A stretch of DNA of 64,000 nucleotides from Pseudomonas sp. SG20056 (GTDB taxonomy: Bacteria > Pseudomonadota > Gammaproteobacteria > Pseudomonadales > Pseudomonadaceae): assembly GCF_031764535.1 (NCBI RefSeq), contig NZ_CP134499.1:3410001-3474000 (forward strand), in the 5' to 3' direction. How positions within the stretch are numbered: position 1 is the stretch's first letter; the number at the start of each line of letters is the position of its first letter. Below, piece after piece: positions 28,240 through 41,048 of the stretch. The translations under genes and the position numbers were made by a program. The notes beneath the pieces were generated by a model. It had not been told where the DNA came from, made no database searches, and saw only the letters and a list, made by a program, of their open reading frames with translations.

Positions 28240-28623
28240 ATGAGCGAATTGCGTTTTACCGTCGAGCACGAATGGCTGCGTCAGGATGCCGATGGTCTGG
28301 TCACCGTGGGCATCACCGCCTATGCCCAGGAAGCCCTGGGTGACGTGGTATTCGTTCAGCTGCCGGAAGCCCAGAGCTACGCCGAGGGTGACGAAGTGGC
28401 GGTGCTGGAATCGGTAAAAGCCGCAAGCAATATCGCCATGCCGCTGGACGGTGAGGTGGTTGAGGTCAATGGCGAGCTAGAATCCAGCCCTGAGCTGGTC
28501 AACGAAGATCCCCTGGGCAAGGGTTGGTTCTTCCGTTTCCGTCCGGCCAATGCCAGCGCGGTAGCCGACCTGCTCGACCAGGCCGCCTACGAGCGCCTGC
28601 TCAACGCCAATGCTGACGCCTGA
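28240..28623 (+). CDS. gcvH: Glycine cleavage system H protein
   Basis: 127-residue lipoyl-carrier protein. The lipoylated lysine is K60 in VLESVKAAS. The N-terminal EHEWLR and the YAQEALGDVVFVQLP loop are diagnostic. It shuttles the aminomethyl group from glycine between P, T and L proteins. GAGGAG lies just before the ATG. It is the first gene of the operon, directly under the sigma-54 promoter, and is followed by gcvP after 9 bases. The operon order matches the second (catabolic) gcv set of P. aeruginosa. Confidence 0.97.
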   Translation: MSELRFTVEHEWLRQDADGLVTVGITAYAQEALGDVVFVQLPEAQSYAEGDEVAVLESVKAASNIAMPLDGEVVEVNGELESSPELVNEDPLGKGWFFRFRPANASAVADLLDQAAYERLLNANADA

Positions 28624-28632
28624 GAGATTGTG

Positions 28633-31485
<2,853 letters not shown>

Positions 31486-31491
31486 TAACAG

Positions 31492-31521
31492 CCTGCGGCC
31501 CGGACACCTCCGGGCCGCAGG
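31492..31521. terminator. Strong hairpin between gcvP and glyA
   Basis: CCTGCGGCCCGGA-CACC-TCCGGGCCGCAGG is a perfect 13-base-pair stem with a 4-base loop, 6 bases after the gcvP stop. The tail (ACTGCTTTCT) has no proper T-run, so it is more likely an RNA-processing or attenuation signal, or a partial terminator, than a full stop. Confidence 0.6.
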
Positions 31522-31602
31522 ACTGCTTTCTCCCCAATTTTCGACTCACCTCTACCCGAGGCGGGTTAGCTGCACCTCATATAAAAACCAGAGGGCCTCA
31601 CC

Positions 31603-32856
31603 ATGTTCAGCAAGCACGACCAACTTCAAGGTTATGACGACGCCCTGCTCGCCGCGATCAGCGCCGAAGAGCAGCGCCAGGAAGACCATATCGAGCTAAT
31701 CGCCTCGGAAAACTATTGCAGCCAGCGCGTGATGCAGGCCCAGGGCAGCGGGCTGACCAACAAGTACGCCGAAGGCTATCCAGGCAAGCGTTACTACGGC
31801 GGTTGCGAGCATGTCGACAAGGTCGAGGCGCTGGCCATCGAACGCGCCAAGCAGTTGTTCGGCGCTGACTATGCCAACGTGCAGCCGCACTCTGGTTCCT
31901 CCGCCAACAGCGCGGTGTACCTGGCCTTGCTCAATGCCGGCGATACCATCCTGGGCATGAGCCTGGCCCACGGCGGCCACCTGACCCACGGGGCAAAGGT
32001 GTCGTCCTCCGGCAAGCTGTACAACGCGGTGCAGTACGGCATCGACGAGCAGGGTCTGATCGATTACGCCGAGGTCGAGCGCCTGGCCGTCGAACATAAG
32101 CCGAAGATGATCGTTGCCGGTTTCAGCGCCTATTCGCGCACCCTGGACTTCGCCCGTTTCCGCGCCATCGCCGACCAAGTCGGCGCGCTGCTGTTTGTCG
32201 ATATGGCCCACGTCGCCGGCCTGGTCGCGGCCGGTCTGTATCCCAACCCGATTCCGTTTGCCGATGTGGTCACCACCACCACACACAAGACCCTGCGCGG
32301 CCCGCGCGGCGGCCTGATCCTGGCCAAGGCCAATGAAGAGATCGAGAAGAAACTCAACTCCGCTGTGTTCCCTGGTAGCCAGGGCGGGCCGCTGATGCAT
32401 GTGATCGCGGGCAAGGCCGTGTGTTTTAAGGAAGCACTGGAGCCAGGTTTCAAGACCTACCAGCAGCAGGTGATCAACAACGCCCAGGCCATGGCCGAAG
32501 TGTTTGTTGCACGCGGCTATGACGTGGTCTCCGGCGGCACCGACAACCACCTGATGCTGGTCAGTCTGATCAAGCAGGGCCTGACCGGTAAGGCGGCCGA
32601 CGCAGCCCTGGGCGCAGCGCATATCACGGTGAACAAGAACGCCGTGCCGAACGACCCGCAGTCGCCGTTTGTCACCTCCGGCATCCGCATCGGCACCCCG
32701 GCCGTCACCACCCGAGGTTTCAAGCAGGGCGAGTGCCGCACACTGTCCGGCTGGATCTGCGACATCCTCGACGACCTGGAAAACCCGTCCGTGATCGAAC
32801 GCGTTCGTGGTCAGGTTGCGGACTTATGTGCCAGCTTCCCGGTCTACGCTAACTAA
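31603..32856 (+). CDS. glyA: Serine hydroxymethyltransferase
   Basis: 417 residues. The PLP lysine is K229 in [13 protein letters not shown], and the N-terminal LIASENYCS motif is intact. It condenses glycine with 5,10-methylene-tetrahydrofolate to serine, or the reverse. In this operon the likely direction is glycine to serine, which SdaA then turns into pyruvate, so glycine can serve as carbon source. The ATG follows GAGGG. The gap to gcvP (117 bases) holds a hairpin; sdaA starts 99 bases later. This would be one of two or more glyA copies usual in Pseudomonas. Confidence 0.97.
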   Translation: MFSKHDQLQGYDDALLAAISAEEQRQEDHIELIASENYCSQRVMQAQGSGLTNKYAEGYPGKRYYGGCEHVDKVEALAIERAKQLFGADYANVQPHSGSSANSAVYLALLNAGDTILGMSLAHGGHLTHGAKVSSSGKLYNAVQYGIDEQGLIDYAEVERLAVEHKPKMIVAGFSAYSRTLDFARFRAIADQVGALLFVDMAHVAGLVAAGLYPNPIPFADVVTTTTHKTLRGPRGGLILAKANEEIEKKLNSAVFPGSQGGPLMHVIAGKAVCFKEALEPGFKTYQQQVINNAQAMAEVFVARGYDVVSGGTDNHLMLVSLIKQGLTGKAADAALGAAHITVNKNAVPNDPQSPFVTSGIRIGTPAVTTRGFKQGECRTLSGWICDILDDLENPSVIERVRGQVADLCASFPVYAN

Positions 32857-32955
32857 GACAGCACGCAATTTTTGCCACTCGCGGCGCGGTTATCCAGCGC
32901 GCCGCATCAACGCCGCCCCACAAGGGCGGCAGCAAAACACGCAGTCGGAGCAAGC

Positions 32956-34332
<1,377 letters not shown>

Positions 34333-34335
34333 TTT

Positions 34336-34390
34336 GTAGGGTGCGCCGTGCGCACCAAACCCTTGCAACGGTGCGCATGGCGCACCCTAC
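34336..34390. repeat. 55-base inverted repeat between sdaA and gcvT (REP-like)
   Basis: Arms of 21 bases (34336-34356 and 34370-34390) match at 20 positions around a 13-base loop. The outer part is GTAGGGTGCGC and its inverse GCGCACCCTAC. Placed 3 bases after the sdaA stop and ending just before the gcvT ribosome site, it would form a very stable RNA hairpin. The form is like dispersed REP/BIME elements of Pseudomonas. Confidence 0.75.
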
Positions 34391-34401
34391 TGGAGAACCG
34401 C

Positions 34402-35526
34402 ATGACCACTGAAACCCTGGCGAAAACCCCACTACACGCCCTGCACCTTGAACTGGGTGCACGCATGGTGCCGTTCGCCGGCTACGACATGCCAGTGCAA
34501 TACCCGCTGGGCGTGATGAAGGAACACCTGCACACCCGCGACGCCGCCGGCCTGTTCGATGTCTCGCACATGGGCCAGATCGTCTTGCGCGGCGCGAATG
34601 CCGCCAAGGCCCTGGAAACCCTGGTACCGGTGGACATCATCGACCTGCCGGTGGGCATGCAGCGTTACGCCATGTTCACCAATGATAACGGCGGCATCCT
34701 CGACGACCTGATGGTCGCCAACCTGGGTAATGACACGCTGTTCCTGGTGGTCAACGCCGCCTGCAAGGAGCAGGACCTGGCCCACCTTCAGAAGCACATC
34801 GGCAGCCAGTGTGAGATCGAAAGCCTGTTCGAAGCACGCGCACTGTTGGCGCTGCAAGGCCCGAAAGCCGTCGACGTGCTGGCGCGCCTGGCCCCAGAAG
34901 TGGCGAAGATGACCTTTATGCAATTCGCCGCGGTGCGCCTGCTCGGCGTCGATTGCTACGTCAGCCGCTCCGGCTACACCGGCGAAGACGGTTTCGAGAT
35001 TTCGGTGCCGGCCGAACACTGTGAAACCCTGGCGCGCAGCCTGCTGGCTGAACCGGAAGTAGCCGCTATCGGCCTTGGCGCGCGCGACTCACTGCGCCTG
35101 GAAGCAGGCCTGTGTCTGTATGGCCACGACATGAGCACCAGCACCACACCAATCGAAGCCAGCCTGCTGTGGGCCATGTCCAAACCACGCCGCGCCGATG
35201 GCGCCCGTGCGGGCGGCTTCCCCGGCGCCGAGCGCATCTTCGCCCAGCAGCAAGAAGGTGTAGCAAGCAAGCGCGTCGGCCTGCTGCCGCAGGAACGTGT
35301 GCCAGTGCGTGAAGGCGCGGAAATCGTCGATGCCGACGGCAATGTGATCGGCAGCGTGTGCAGCGGCGGCTTCGGCCCAACCCTGGCTGCGCCGGTGGCC
35401 ATGGGTTATCTGCAAAACAGCCATATCGCCCTGGATACCGAAGTATGGGCCGTGGTGCGCGGCAAGCGCGTGGCGATGAAAGTAGCCAAAACCCCGTTTG
35501 TGCCGCAGCGCTACTACCGCGGCTAA
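34402..35526 (+). CDS. gcvT: Glycine cleavage system aminomethyltransferase, T protein
   Basis: 374 residues. The N-terminal HLELGARMVPFAGYDMPVQY and the DVSHMGQI motif are those of GcvT, and the folate-binding half includes the aspartate-rich NGGILDDLMV strand. It releases ammonia and passes the C1 unit to tetrahydrofolate. The ATG at 34402 with GGAG 6 bases before is preferred; a frame-open GTG upstream lies inside the inverted repeat. It is the last gene of the operon. The L protein (lipoamide dehydrogenase) is not in the window. Confidence 0.96.
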   Translation: MTTETLAKTPLHALHLELGARMVPFAGYDMPVQYPLGVMKEHLHTRDAAGLFDVSHMGQIVLRGANAAKALETLVPVDIIDLPVGMQRYAMFTNDNGGILDDLMVANLGNDTLFLVVNAACKEQDLAHLQKHIGSQCEIESLFEARALLALQGPKAVDVLARLAPEVAKMTFMQFAAVRLLGVDCYVSRSGYTGEDGFEISVPAEHCETLARSLLAEPEVAAIGLGARDSLRLEAGLCLYGHDMSTSTTPIEASLLWAMSKPRRADGARAGGFPGAERIFAQQQEGVASKRVGLLPQERVPVREGAEIVDADGNVIGSVCSGGFGPTLAAPVAMGYLQNSHIALDTEVWAVVRGKRVAMKVAKTPFVPQRYYRG

Positions 35527-35546
35527 AGCGACCTTAGCGATAACCT

Positions 35547-35577
35547 TGGCGGGCAGGACAAACAACCCTGCCCGCCA
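35547..35577. terminator. Hairpin in convergent gap after gcvT
   Basis: TGGCGGGCAGG and CCTGCCCGCCA pair perfectly over 11 bases around a 9-base loop, midway between the gcvT stop and the stop of the M14 peptidase gene. It lacks a T-run on either side, but its place suits transcription end or 3'-end protection for both genes. Confidence 0.55.
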
Positions 35578-35585
35578 GCGTCCTG

Positions 35586-36719
35586 TTAATCGCGCAGCTG
35601 CCCAACCATGGCGGCTGCAACGCTGAGCACATCCTTGCCCAACTGCATCGACCGCTCGCCATTCCAACCCGTCAGCGGATTGGGCCGATCATCGTGGTCT
35701 TTGAATGGCATCTCGATGGTGAAGGCCAAACAATCAAACTCCATACCCACCGCATTGCAGGCCAGGGTGGTATTGGCCTGACCCGGTTCGTCGCGCGGGT
35801 AGCCGAAGGTGGTCTGGAACTCGGCGCCGTTTTCGATCAGCAATTGGCGGAACTGGTTTTCCAAGCGTTCAAGGCGCGGGCTGTAGCCCGGATTACCTTC
35901 GCAACCAGCAGTAAACACGTAAGGAATTTCCTCATCGCCGTGGATATCCAGAAACAGATCGACGCCCATCGCGCGCATCTGCTGTTGGACGAAATAAACC
36001 TCCGGGCTATCCGCCTCACTGGCTGACTGCCAGGCGCGGTTAAGGTCGCGACCGGCGACGTTGGTACGCAGATGACCACGGAAGGCGCCGTCCGGATTCA
36101 TGTTCGGCACCAGGTACAGATCGGCCTGCTCCAGCAGGGTATTCAGCTCGGCATCATCGCGCCGCTGCAGACGCTCAAGTAGGCCCTGCATAAACCACTC
36201 GGCCATATGCTCGCCGGGATGCTGTTGGGCGATCAGCCAGATCTTGCGCTGCGCCTGCGGGTTGCGGCTGATGCGCAGCAACTCGATCGGCCGGCCCTCG
36301 ATGCTCTTGCCCGTGGCAAACAGCTCGGCGCCCGCCAAACGCTGCGCATCCTCAATCAACTGACTATGACGCTCGCGGCTGTAGGGCTCGAAGTAGGCGA
36401 ACCAGATCTGTTCATGTTGCGGTTCGATATCGAACTTCAGCGCCCCCTCTTCAAAACGGCTGGGCACACGGAACCAGTCGCGCTGATCGTAAGAGCCCAT
36501 GGCGTGGTAACCGCTCCAGGCATTCTTGTACGACGACTGCCCGGCATTGCCCAGGCTGAACCCGTAACGCTGCCCAGGCTGCAAGCCCTCGACCTTGAAA
36601 TGGAACCACTGAAAATGCCCACTGTTGAGGTCTGGACGAATCGCCAGCAGAACCTGCTGCGGGTTGCTGGCGTCGATGACCTCGATATTGCCACTGTCGA
36701 AGTTGGAGCTGATCTGCAT
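35586..36719 (-). CDS. M14 family zinc carboxypeptidase (cytosolic carboxypeptidase-like)
   Basis: 377 residues. An N-terminal beta domain (residues 1-120) precedes the M14 carboxypeptidase core. The zinc motif HPGEHMAEW (HxxE) is near residue 165 and the third ligand histidine is in LDIHGDEEIPYVF; the catalytic glutamate is likely in FTIEMPF near the C-terminus. This arrangement is that of the M14D/Nna1-like cytosolic carboxypeptidases that trim C-terminal residues from peptides or proteins. No signal peptide. GAGGT precedes the ATG at 36719; an earlier start is less likely. The physiological substrate is unknown. Confidence 0.9.
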   Translation of the reverse strand: MQISSNFDSGNIEVIDASNPQQVLLAIRPDLNSGHFQWFHFKVEGLQPGQRYGFSLGNAGQSSYKNAWSGYHAMGSYDQRDWFRVPSRFEEGALKFDIEPQHEQIWFAYFEPYSRERHSQLIEDAQRLAGAELFATGKSIEGRPIELLRISRNPQAQRKIWLIAQQHPGEHMAEWFMQGLLERLQRRDDAELNTLLEQADLYLVPNMNPDGAFRGHLRTNVAGRDLNRAWQSASEADSPEVYFVQQQMRAMGVDLFLDIHGDEEIPYVFTAGCEGNPGYSPRLERLENQFRQLLIENGAEFQTTFGYPRDEPGQANTTLACNAVGMEFDCLAFTIEMPFKDHDDRPNPLTGWNGERSMQLGKDVLSVAAAMVGQLRD

Positions 36720-36949
36720 GGATACCTCGAAGGCATGGATACGCGGAGATGACCAAGAATCGCAGCTCTGGCGCACGGGCGAAACGCTGCAAGCGACAAA
36801 CTGATATGGATTCTACAACCTGCACGGGGCGATCAATGCCACCTACAACTCGAACTCCGCGCAACTTGCATGCGAGGCTGCAGTCTGGTGTTTACTCGCT
36901 ACAGATTCGACGTAACGCTCAACGCCCACTCAAGGGAGCAGAAACGCGC

Positions 36950-37495
36950 ATGAACATTGCCCCACTACGCCATCGCCCACTGTTATTGCTGCTCTGCGCA
37001 GGTCTGCTGCTGGGCGGCTGCGCCAACCAAGCGGAACAAAGCCAGACCGAACAGCCCACCCAACAAGCCGATACACCCCGCGAAAACAGCACCACCGAGG
37101 CCAATCTGCGCAGCCAGGCCAACCGCGGCGACCTCGACAGCCAGTTCCAGCTCGGCAGCCTGTACTTCGTCAGCAAGCCGAATAAGGACCTCAAGCAAGC
37201 CGAGTACTGGTGGAAGTTGGCCGCCGACAAAGGCCACGCCATGGCCGCTGTAAGCCTGGCCTACCTGTATACCGGCCGCGACAATCCAGACTTCAACAAC
37301 CCGCAACAGATGCTCAAGTACCTCAACCAATCCGCCGCTGGCGGCAACCCGATGGCCCAGCACATCCTGGGCAACCTCTATCTACGCGGCGAGCAAGGCG
37401 TACCGCTGGACGCCAACCAGGCCCGACGACTATTCACCAGCGCCTGCCAGCAAAATTACAGTGCCAGTTGCACAGCACTGCAGCAGATGCCCTGA
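36950..37495 (+). CDS. Sel1-repeat lipoprotein
   Basis: 181 residues. A lipoprotein signal with lipobox LLLGGC (cysteine about residue 24) is followed by a low-complexity linker rich in Q, E and T and three Sel1-like TPR units (A-DLDSQFQLGSLYF, GHAMAAVSLAYLYTG and GNPMAQHILGNLYLRG). Such proteins are protein-protein scaffolds in the periplasm; the partner is unknown. AGGGAG lies about 11 bases before the ATG. It is divergent from the M14 peptidase and convergent with the next small lipoprotein gene, 9 bases apart. Confidence 0.85.
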   Translation: MNIAPLRHRPLLLLLCAGLLLGGCANQAEQSQTEQPTQQADTPRENSTTEANLRSQANRGDLDSQFQLGSLYFVSKPNKDLKQAEYWWKLAADKGHAMAAVSLAYLYTGRDNPDFNNPQQMLKYLNQSAAGGNPMAQHILGNLYLRGEQGVPLDANQARRLFTSACQQNYSASCTALQQMP

Positions 37496-37504
37496 AACCT
37501 CGAC

Positions 37505-37801
37505 TCAGGTCTCGATGGACTTGGTCGCCGCCTGATCATCCGGCTCAGCCTGCGGTTGCTCGGGTTGTTGCGGCTCAGCCTCTTCAACGGGCTTGCCCAG
37601 CCACTCATTGGTTGACTGCTGCACCTCGTCCACCTGTTTGTTGAGCTCTTTCACGGTTTCATCAACCGCCTCGCGAGCAACGTCCACAACGGCCTGCTCG
37701 GCTTTTTCAGCGAGTTTCTGCGCCGATTGCTCAGCCGCTTCGCAACCAACCAGGCCGATCAGCAACAGTCCCAACCCACCCATTTGCATCGACTTACGCA
37801 T
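37505..37801 (-). CDS. Small putative lipoprotein, unknown function
   Basis: 98 residues. A short signal peptide with lipobox IGLVGC (cysteine about residue 20) is followed by a charged coiled-coil-like helix (AEQSAQKLAEKAEQAVVDVAREAVDE in parts) and a C-terminal tail rich in E, P and Q. GGAG lies 7 bases before the ATG at 37801. I recognise no family; the look is that of small envelope stress lipoproteins. Confidence 0.75.
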   Translation of the reverse strand: MRKSMQMGGLGLLLIGLVGCEAAEQSAQKLAEKAEQAVVDVAREAVDETVKELNKQVDEVQQSTNEWLGKPVEEAEPQQPEQPQAEPDDQAATKSIET

Positions 37802-38150
37802 AACGTTCTCCATTGCAGCCAATAACGGCCTGATTTGCGGTCGCGAACCAGTAGCCACCACCGTGATTGATCAACCGAGCTAATCAACTGCACGAAGGGA
37901 CTTACCAGTGCGGGCGCAAATGTAGGGAGGCACGCGGGTTTACTCAATTGCTGAGAGTTTGCAAGGTATTACCGAGCAGGCTGAGGACTGGCAATGAAAA
38001 TACGCTGAATAAAACCAGCCCCGCCCCAGCAAGCGCAAACAGGCACTAGGCAAACACACTCACACAAGGCTAATAATCCAATCTTTGCAATTAGTCGCAC
38101 CCAGGTAATACAGCGCCTGCAAGCGTTCATCGCAACTAAAGGATTAAGTC
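37802..38150. other. 349-base divergent intergenic region, no gene seen
   Basis: It lies between the starts of the small lipoprotein and the binding-protein gene. It is less GC rich than its surroundings, especially from 38050 on. No ORF, strong hairpin or recognised operator stands out; a TTGCAA at 38085 and TAATAC at 38106 could be weak promoter elements but their spacing (15) is poor. Confidence 0.5.
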
Positions 38151-38906
38151 GTGTTGTTACGCCACGCCCTGCTCACAATGATAGTTTTGCTTGCCTCCCG
38201 TAATTCGGCGGCCGATATCCTGCATTTTGTAACCGAGGAGTTCCCACCCTTCAGTTACTCGCGCGGTGCAATTGCCAGCGGCGCACTACCGGAGATAGTC
38301 GAAGCCACCTGCCGCACCTTGCAGTGGCAATGTCATATTGAAGTACTGCCTTGGCGCCGCGCGCTGCAGCAGGCCGAAGATGGTGAAGTGGATGGCATTT
38401 TCACCGTAATTCAATCTCCCGCACGGCGTCAGGCATTCCGTATTACCCCTATGCTGGTGACCTCCGGCTACGACTTCTACACCCTGCGTTCAAGCAACTT
38501 CCACTACAGCCAGCCAGACGATTTGCAAGGCCGTCAGGTCGGCGTGTACGGCCCCTCAGGCACCTCATTCGTATTGCAGGAAAGCCTGAAGAACACACCG
38601 GATGTCGACGTTAAACTGGTGACCAACAACCATCGCCTGCTATTGATGCTCAATGCTGGGCGCTTTGGTGACCGAGGCGTTGTTGTGCTTAATCGCGATG
38701 TAGCACGTCACTTGATTGAGCATGAATATCTCTACGCGCTGCGTAACGCCGGACATTTGACGTCAATTTCATACGGCATTGGTTTTTCCCGCAAGAAAGT
38801 CACGGCTGCGCAGTTTCAGGTATTCAATCGCGGACTGAGGACGCTGCGCAATAACGGCCAGCTTGCAACCATTGTGCGACGTTACGGTCTACAACCTGCC
38901 AACTAA
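38151..38906 (+). CDS. Orphan periplasmic substrate-binding protein (SBP_bac_3 type)
   Basis: 251 residues with a signal peptide (about residues 1-21) and a family 3 solute-binding fold starting LHFVTEEFPPFSYS. The motif is shared with the protein at 11882-12637, and both are 251 residues long, so they may be distant paralogues. No ABC transporter genes adjoin it. The start is GTG, with AAAGGA 7 bases before. Base composition is somewhat more AT rich than neighbours. The ligand is unknown; orphan binding proteins of this sort sometimes serve as sensors. Confidence 0.8.
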   Translation: MLLRHALLTMIVLLASRNSAADILHFVTEEFPPFSYSRGAIASGALPEIVEATCRTLQWQCHIEVLPWRRALQQAEDGEVDGIFTVIQSPARRQAFRITPMLVTSGYDFYTLRSSNFHYSQPDDLQGRQVGVYGPSGTSFVLQESLKNTPDVDVKLVTNNHRLLLMLNAGRFGDRGVVVLNRDVARHLIEHEYLYALRNAGHLTSISYGIGFSRKKVTAAQFQVFNRGLRTLRNNGQLATIVRRYGLQPAN

Positions 38907-39137
38907 GCAGGCTGGACATTTAACTTGGCTTCGCCATAATTGCCGAGCGCAACCTAATTAGCCCTTTAACAAATCTGACAATTCGCTCAGATAATCCACA
39001 ATTAAAGGGTAAACAAGCGCGGCAATAGTCATTGAAACTATTCGCCATGCTTACTAAATGCGTGAGCTAAAACTGTTTGGCCGTCTCAGGTGCCCAGGCC
39101 CTATGCCTGGCATCCAGCCAATATTCTGTTCAAGACC

Positions 39138-39362
39138 ATGGGTAACTACGTGACGAAAGACGAACTGCGCGCCGAACTCGAGCGCCAGGCGCAGCGTTAC
39201 AAGGATGTATACGGCGGGGAAGTGATTACCTACGCCGCTCAACCGGACCCCGAGCGCAAGCCGTGGCGCAAGAAGGCTAACCTTCTCGACCAAGCGTTTG
39301 AAAAAGAGCTGGTAAAAATCGAAAAAGAGCTACAAGCCAAAGCAGACGAGGCGTCTGGCTGA
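39138..39362 (+). CDS. Conserved small hypothetical protein
   Basis: 74 residues from the ATG at 39138 (MGNYVTKDELRAELERQAQRY). Highly charged and helical, with no signal or membrane segment; the middle VYGGEVITYAAQPDPERKPWRKK is likely the conserved part. Codon use is like surrounding genes. The ribosome site is weak, and a GTG at 39090 would add 16 residues. I recall proteins of this kind in many Pseudomonas genomes but no function. Confidence 0.65.
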   Translation: MGNYVTKDELRAELERQAQRYKDVYGGEVITYAAQPDPERKPWRKKANLLDQAFEKELVKIEKELQAKADEASG

Positions 39363-39419
39363 CGCCGCGCTGCCATGATGCCAGAAACCTGGCCATCCCT
39401 GATCGGGATGGCCACTGGC

Positions 39420-40919
39420 TCAACGCCCCTTGCCCCCCATCAGCGACCCCAGCAGACCACGCACCAGTTGCCGGCCGATCTGATTGGCGGCTTGGCGCAT
39501 GGCCGTTTTCATCACCTGGCTGGCCAGACCGCCAAGCAACTCACCCGCTGCGCTGCCAATACCGCCGCCTGCCTCTGCCTGCTTGCCGGCAGCGCTCGGT
39601 TTGCTTTGCTCTGCCTGTTGCGTAGCCTGCTCAGCGCGGGCGGTCAGCAATTCGTAAGCGGACTCACGATCGATTGGCTTGTCGTAGCGGCCACGTAACG
39701 GTGACTGCTGAATCAAGGCTGCGCGCTCTGCTTCACTCAGCGGCCCGATACGCGATTGCGGTGGAGCCACCGCCACCCGCTGGACCATCGCCGGCGTGCC
39801 TTTGGCTTCCAGCGTACCAACCAGGGCCTCACCGATACCCAGTTCGGTGAGTACCGTCAACGTGTCGATGGCCGGATTCGGCCGGAAGCCATCAGCCACC
39901 GCACGCAGTGATTTCTGCTCTTTAGCGGTAAAGGCGCGCAGACCGTGCTGGATGCGCAAACCAAGCTGCGCCAACACATCATCTGGCAGATCGCCTGGCG
40001 ACTGGGTGACGAAATACACCCCCACGCCTTTCGAGCGGATCAACCGTACCACCTGCTCCAAGCGTTCCTGCAGGGCCTTCGGGGTATCGGCAAACAACAG
40101 GTGCGCTTCGTCGAAGAACAGCGCCAGCAAAGGTTTGTCTGCATCACCACGCTCTGGCAGCTGTTCGAACAGCTCGGCCAGCAGCCAGAGCAGGAAGGTC
40201 GCATAGACCTTCGGCGCCTCGTGCACCAGACGAGTGGCGTCGAGCAGGTGAATACGCCCGCGTCCATCGCGGTCCGGATGCAGAATGTCTTCCAGCTGCA
40301 ACGCCGGTTCGCCAAACAGCGCATCAGCACCCTGCTGTTCCAGGCCCGCCAATTTGCGCAGGAGGGCTTGCGATGACGTAGAGGTAAATAGCGCGCTGTC
40401 TTCACCCAGCACGTCAGGATGACTTTTCAGGTGCGCCAACAGCGCCTTGAGATCTTTCAGATCGAGCAGCAGCAGGCCTTCGCGATCCGCCACTTTGAAT
40501 GCGGCATAGAGTGCGGCCTGCTGGCTGTCGGTCAGCTCCAACAGCGCGCCGAGCAGCAAGGGCCCCATCTCGCTCAGGGTGGTGCGCAGTGGGTGGCCGC
40601 TCTTGCCGTGCACATCCCACAGGGTTACCGGGTAGGCCATCGGCTGATGATTGAGCCAGGCCATGCTGGCGATGCGCTCGGCCACTTTGCCTTGCGGCGC
40701 GCCAGCAGCCCCCAGACCACACAGATCCCCCTTCACATCTGCGGCAAACACCGCCACGCCGGCATCGCTGAAGGTTTCGATCAAGCGCTGCAGGGTCACC
40801 GTTTTGCCAGTGCCCGTGGCGCCGGCAATCAGCCCATGCCGGTTGGCCAGACGCAACGCCTGTCCCACCGGCAGCCCCTGAAGATCGGCCCCCACAACAA
40901 ACTGATCGGTTTGCACCAT
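39420..40919 (-). CDS. HerA-like helicase domain protein (DUF853, YjgR type)
   Basis: 499 residues. Walker A GATGTGKT is near residues 33-40 and Walker [14 protein letters not shown] is near 265-277, in a HerA/FtsK-like ATPase fold (DUF853, PF05872). The C-terminal tail is rich in A, Q, E and G ([18 protein letters not shown]) followed by a glycine-rich helix. E. coli YjgR is the model and has no firm function. CGGAG precedes the ATG. No partner nuclease (NurA) gene adjoins it. It is divergent from the chemoreceptor gene. Confidence 0.9.
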   Translation of the reverse strand: MVQTDQFVVGADLQGLPVGQALRLANRHGLIAGATGTGKTVTLQRLIETFSDAGVAVFAADVKGDLCGLGAAGAPQGKVAERIASMAWLNHQPMAYPVTLWDVHGKSGHPLRTTLSEMGPLLLGALLELTDSQQAALYAAFKVADREGLLLLDLKDLKALLAHLKSHPDVLGEDSALFTSTSSQALLRKLAGLEQQGADALFGEPALQLEDILHPDRDGRGRIHLLDATRLVHEAPKVYATFLLWLLAELFEQLPERGDADKPLLALFFDEAHLLFADTPKALQERLEQVVRLIRSKGVGVYFVTQSPGDLPDDVLAQLGLRIQHGLRAFTAKEQKSLRAVADGFRPNPAIDTLTVLTELGIGEALVGTLEAKGTPAMVQRVAVAPPQSRIGPLSEAERAALIQQSPLRGRYDKPIDRESAYELLTARAEQATQQAEQSKPSAAGKQAEAGGGIGSAAGELLGGLASQVMKTAMRQAANQIGRQLVRGLLGSLMGGKGR

Positions 40920-41048
40920 CTTGTTATCTCCGTGGTTAAAGCTTTACTGCAACTAAGCCGACATAGTCAGCATCACCGCACTGTCGGTGGTGCCATTGCT
41001 TTACATCAGACCAAGACTGATGCCAGAACTTACCGGACGCAAGAAGCC

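Noticed and set aside
31486..31602. Possible glycine riboswitch near the gcv genes
   Set aside because: The gcvP-glyA gap and the gcvH leader lack the conserved tandem aptamer pattern; the gap is one simple hairpin and the leader is short.
37867..38049. 60-codon frame between the lipoprotein and binding-protein genes
   Set aside because: No ribosome site or coding character; probably intergenic.
40419..41048. In-frame upstream extension of the chemoreceptor gene
   Set aside because: This part lies antisense to the HerA-like gene and has no membrane or sensor features; the receptor starts at 41049 with a normal first helix.
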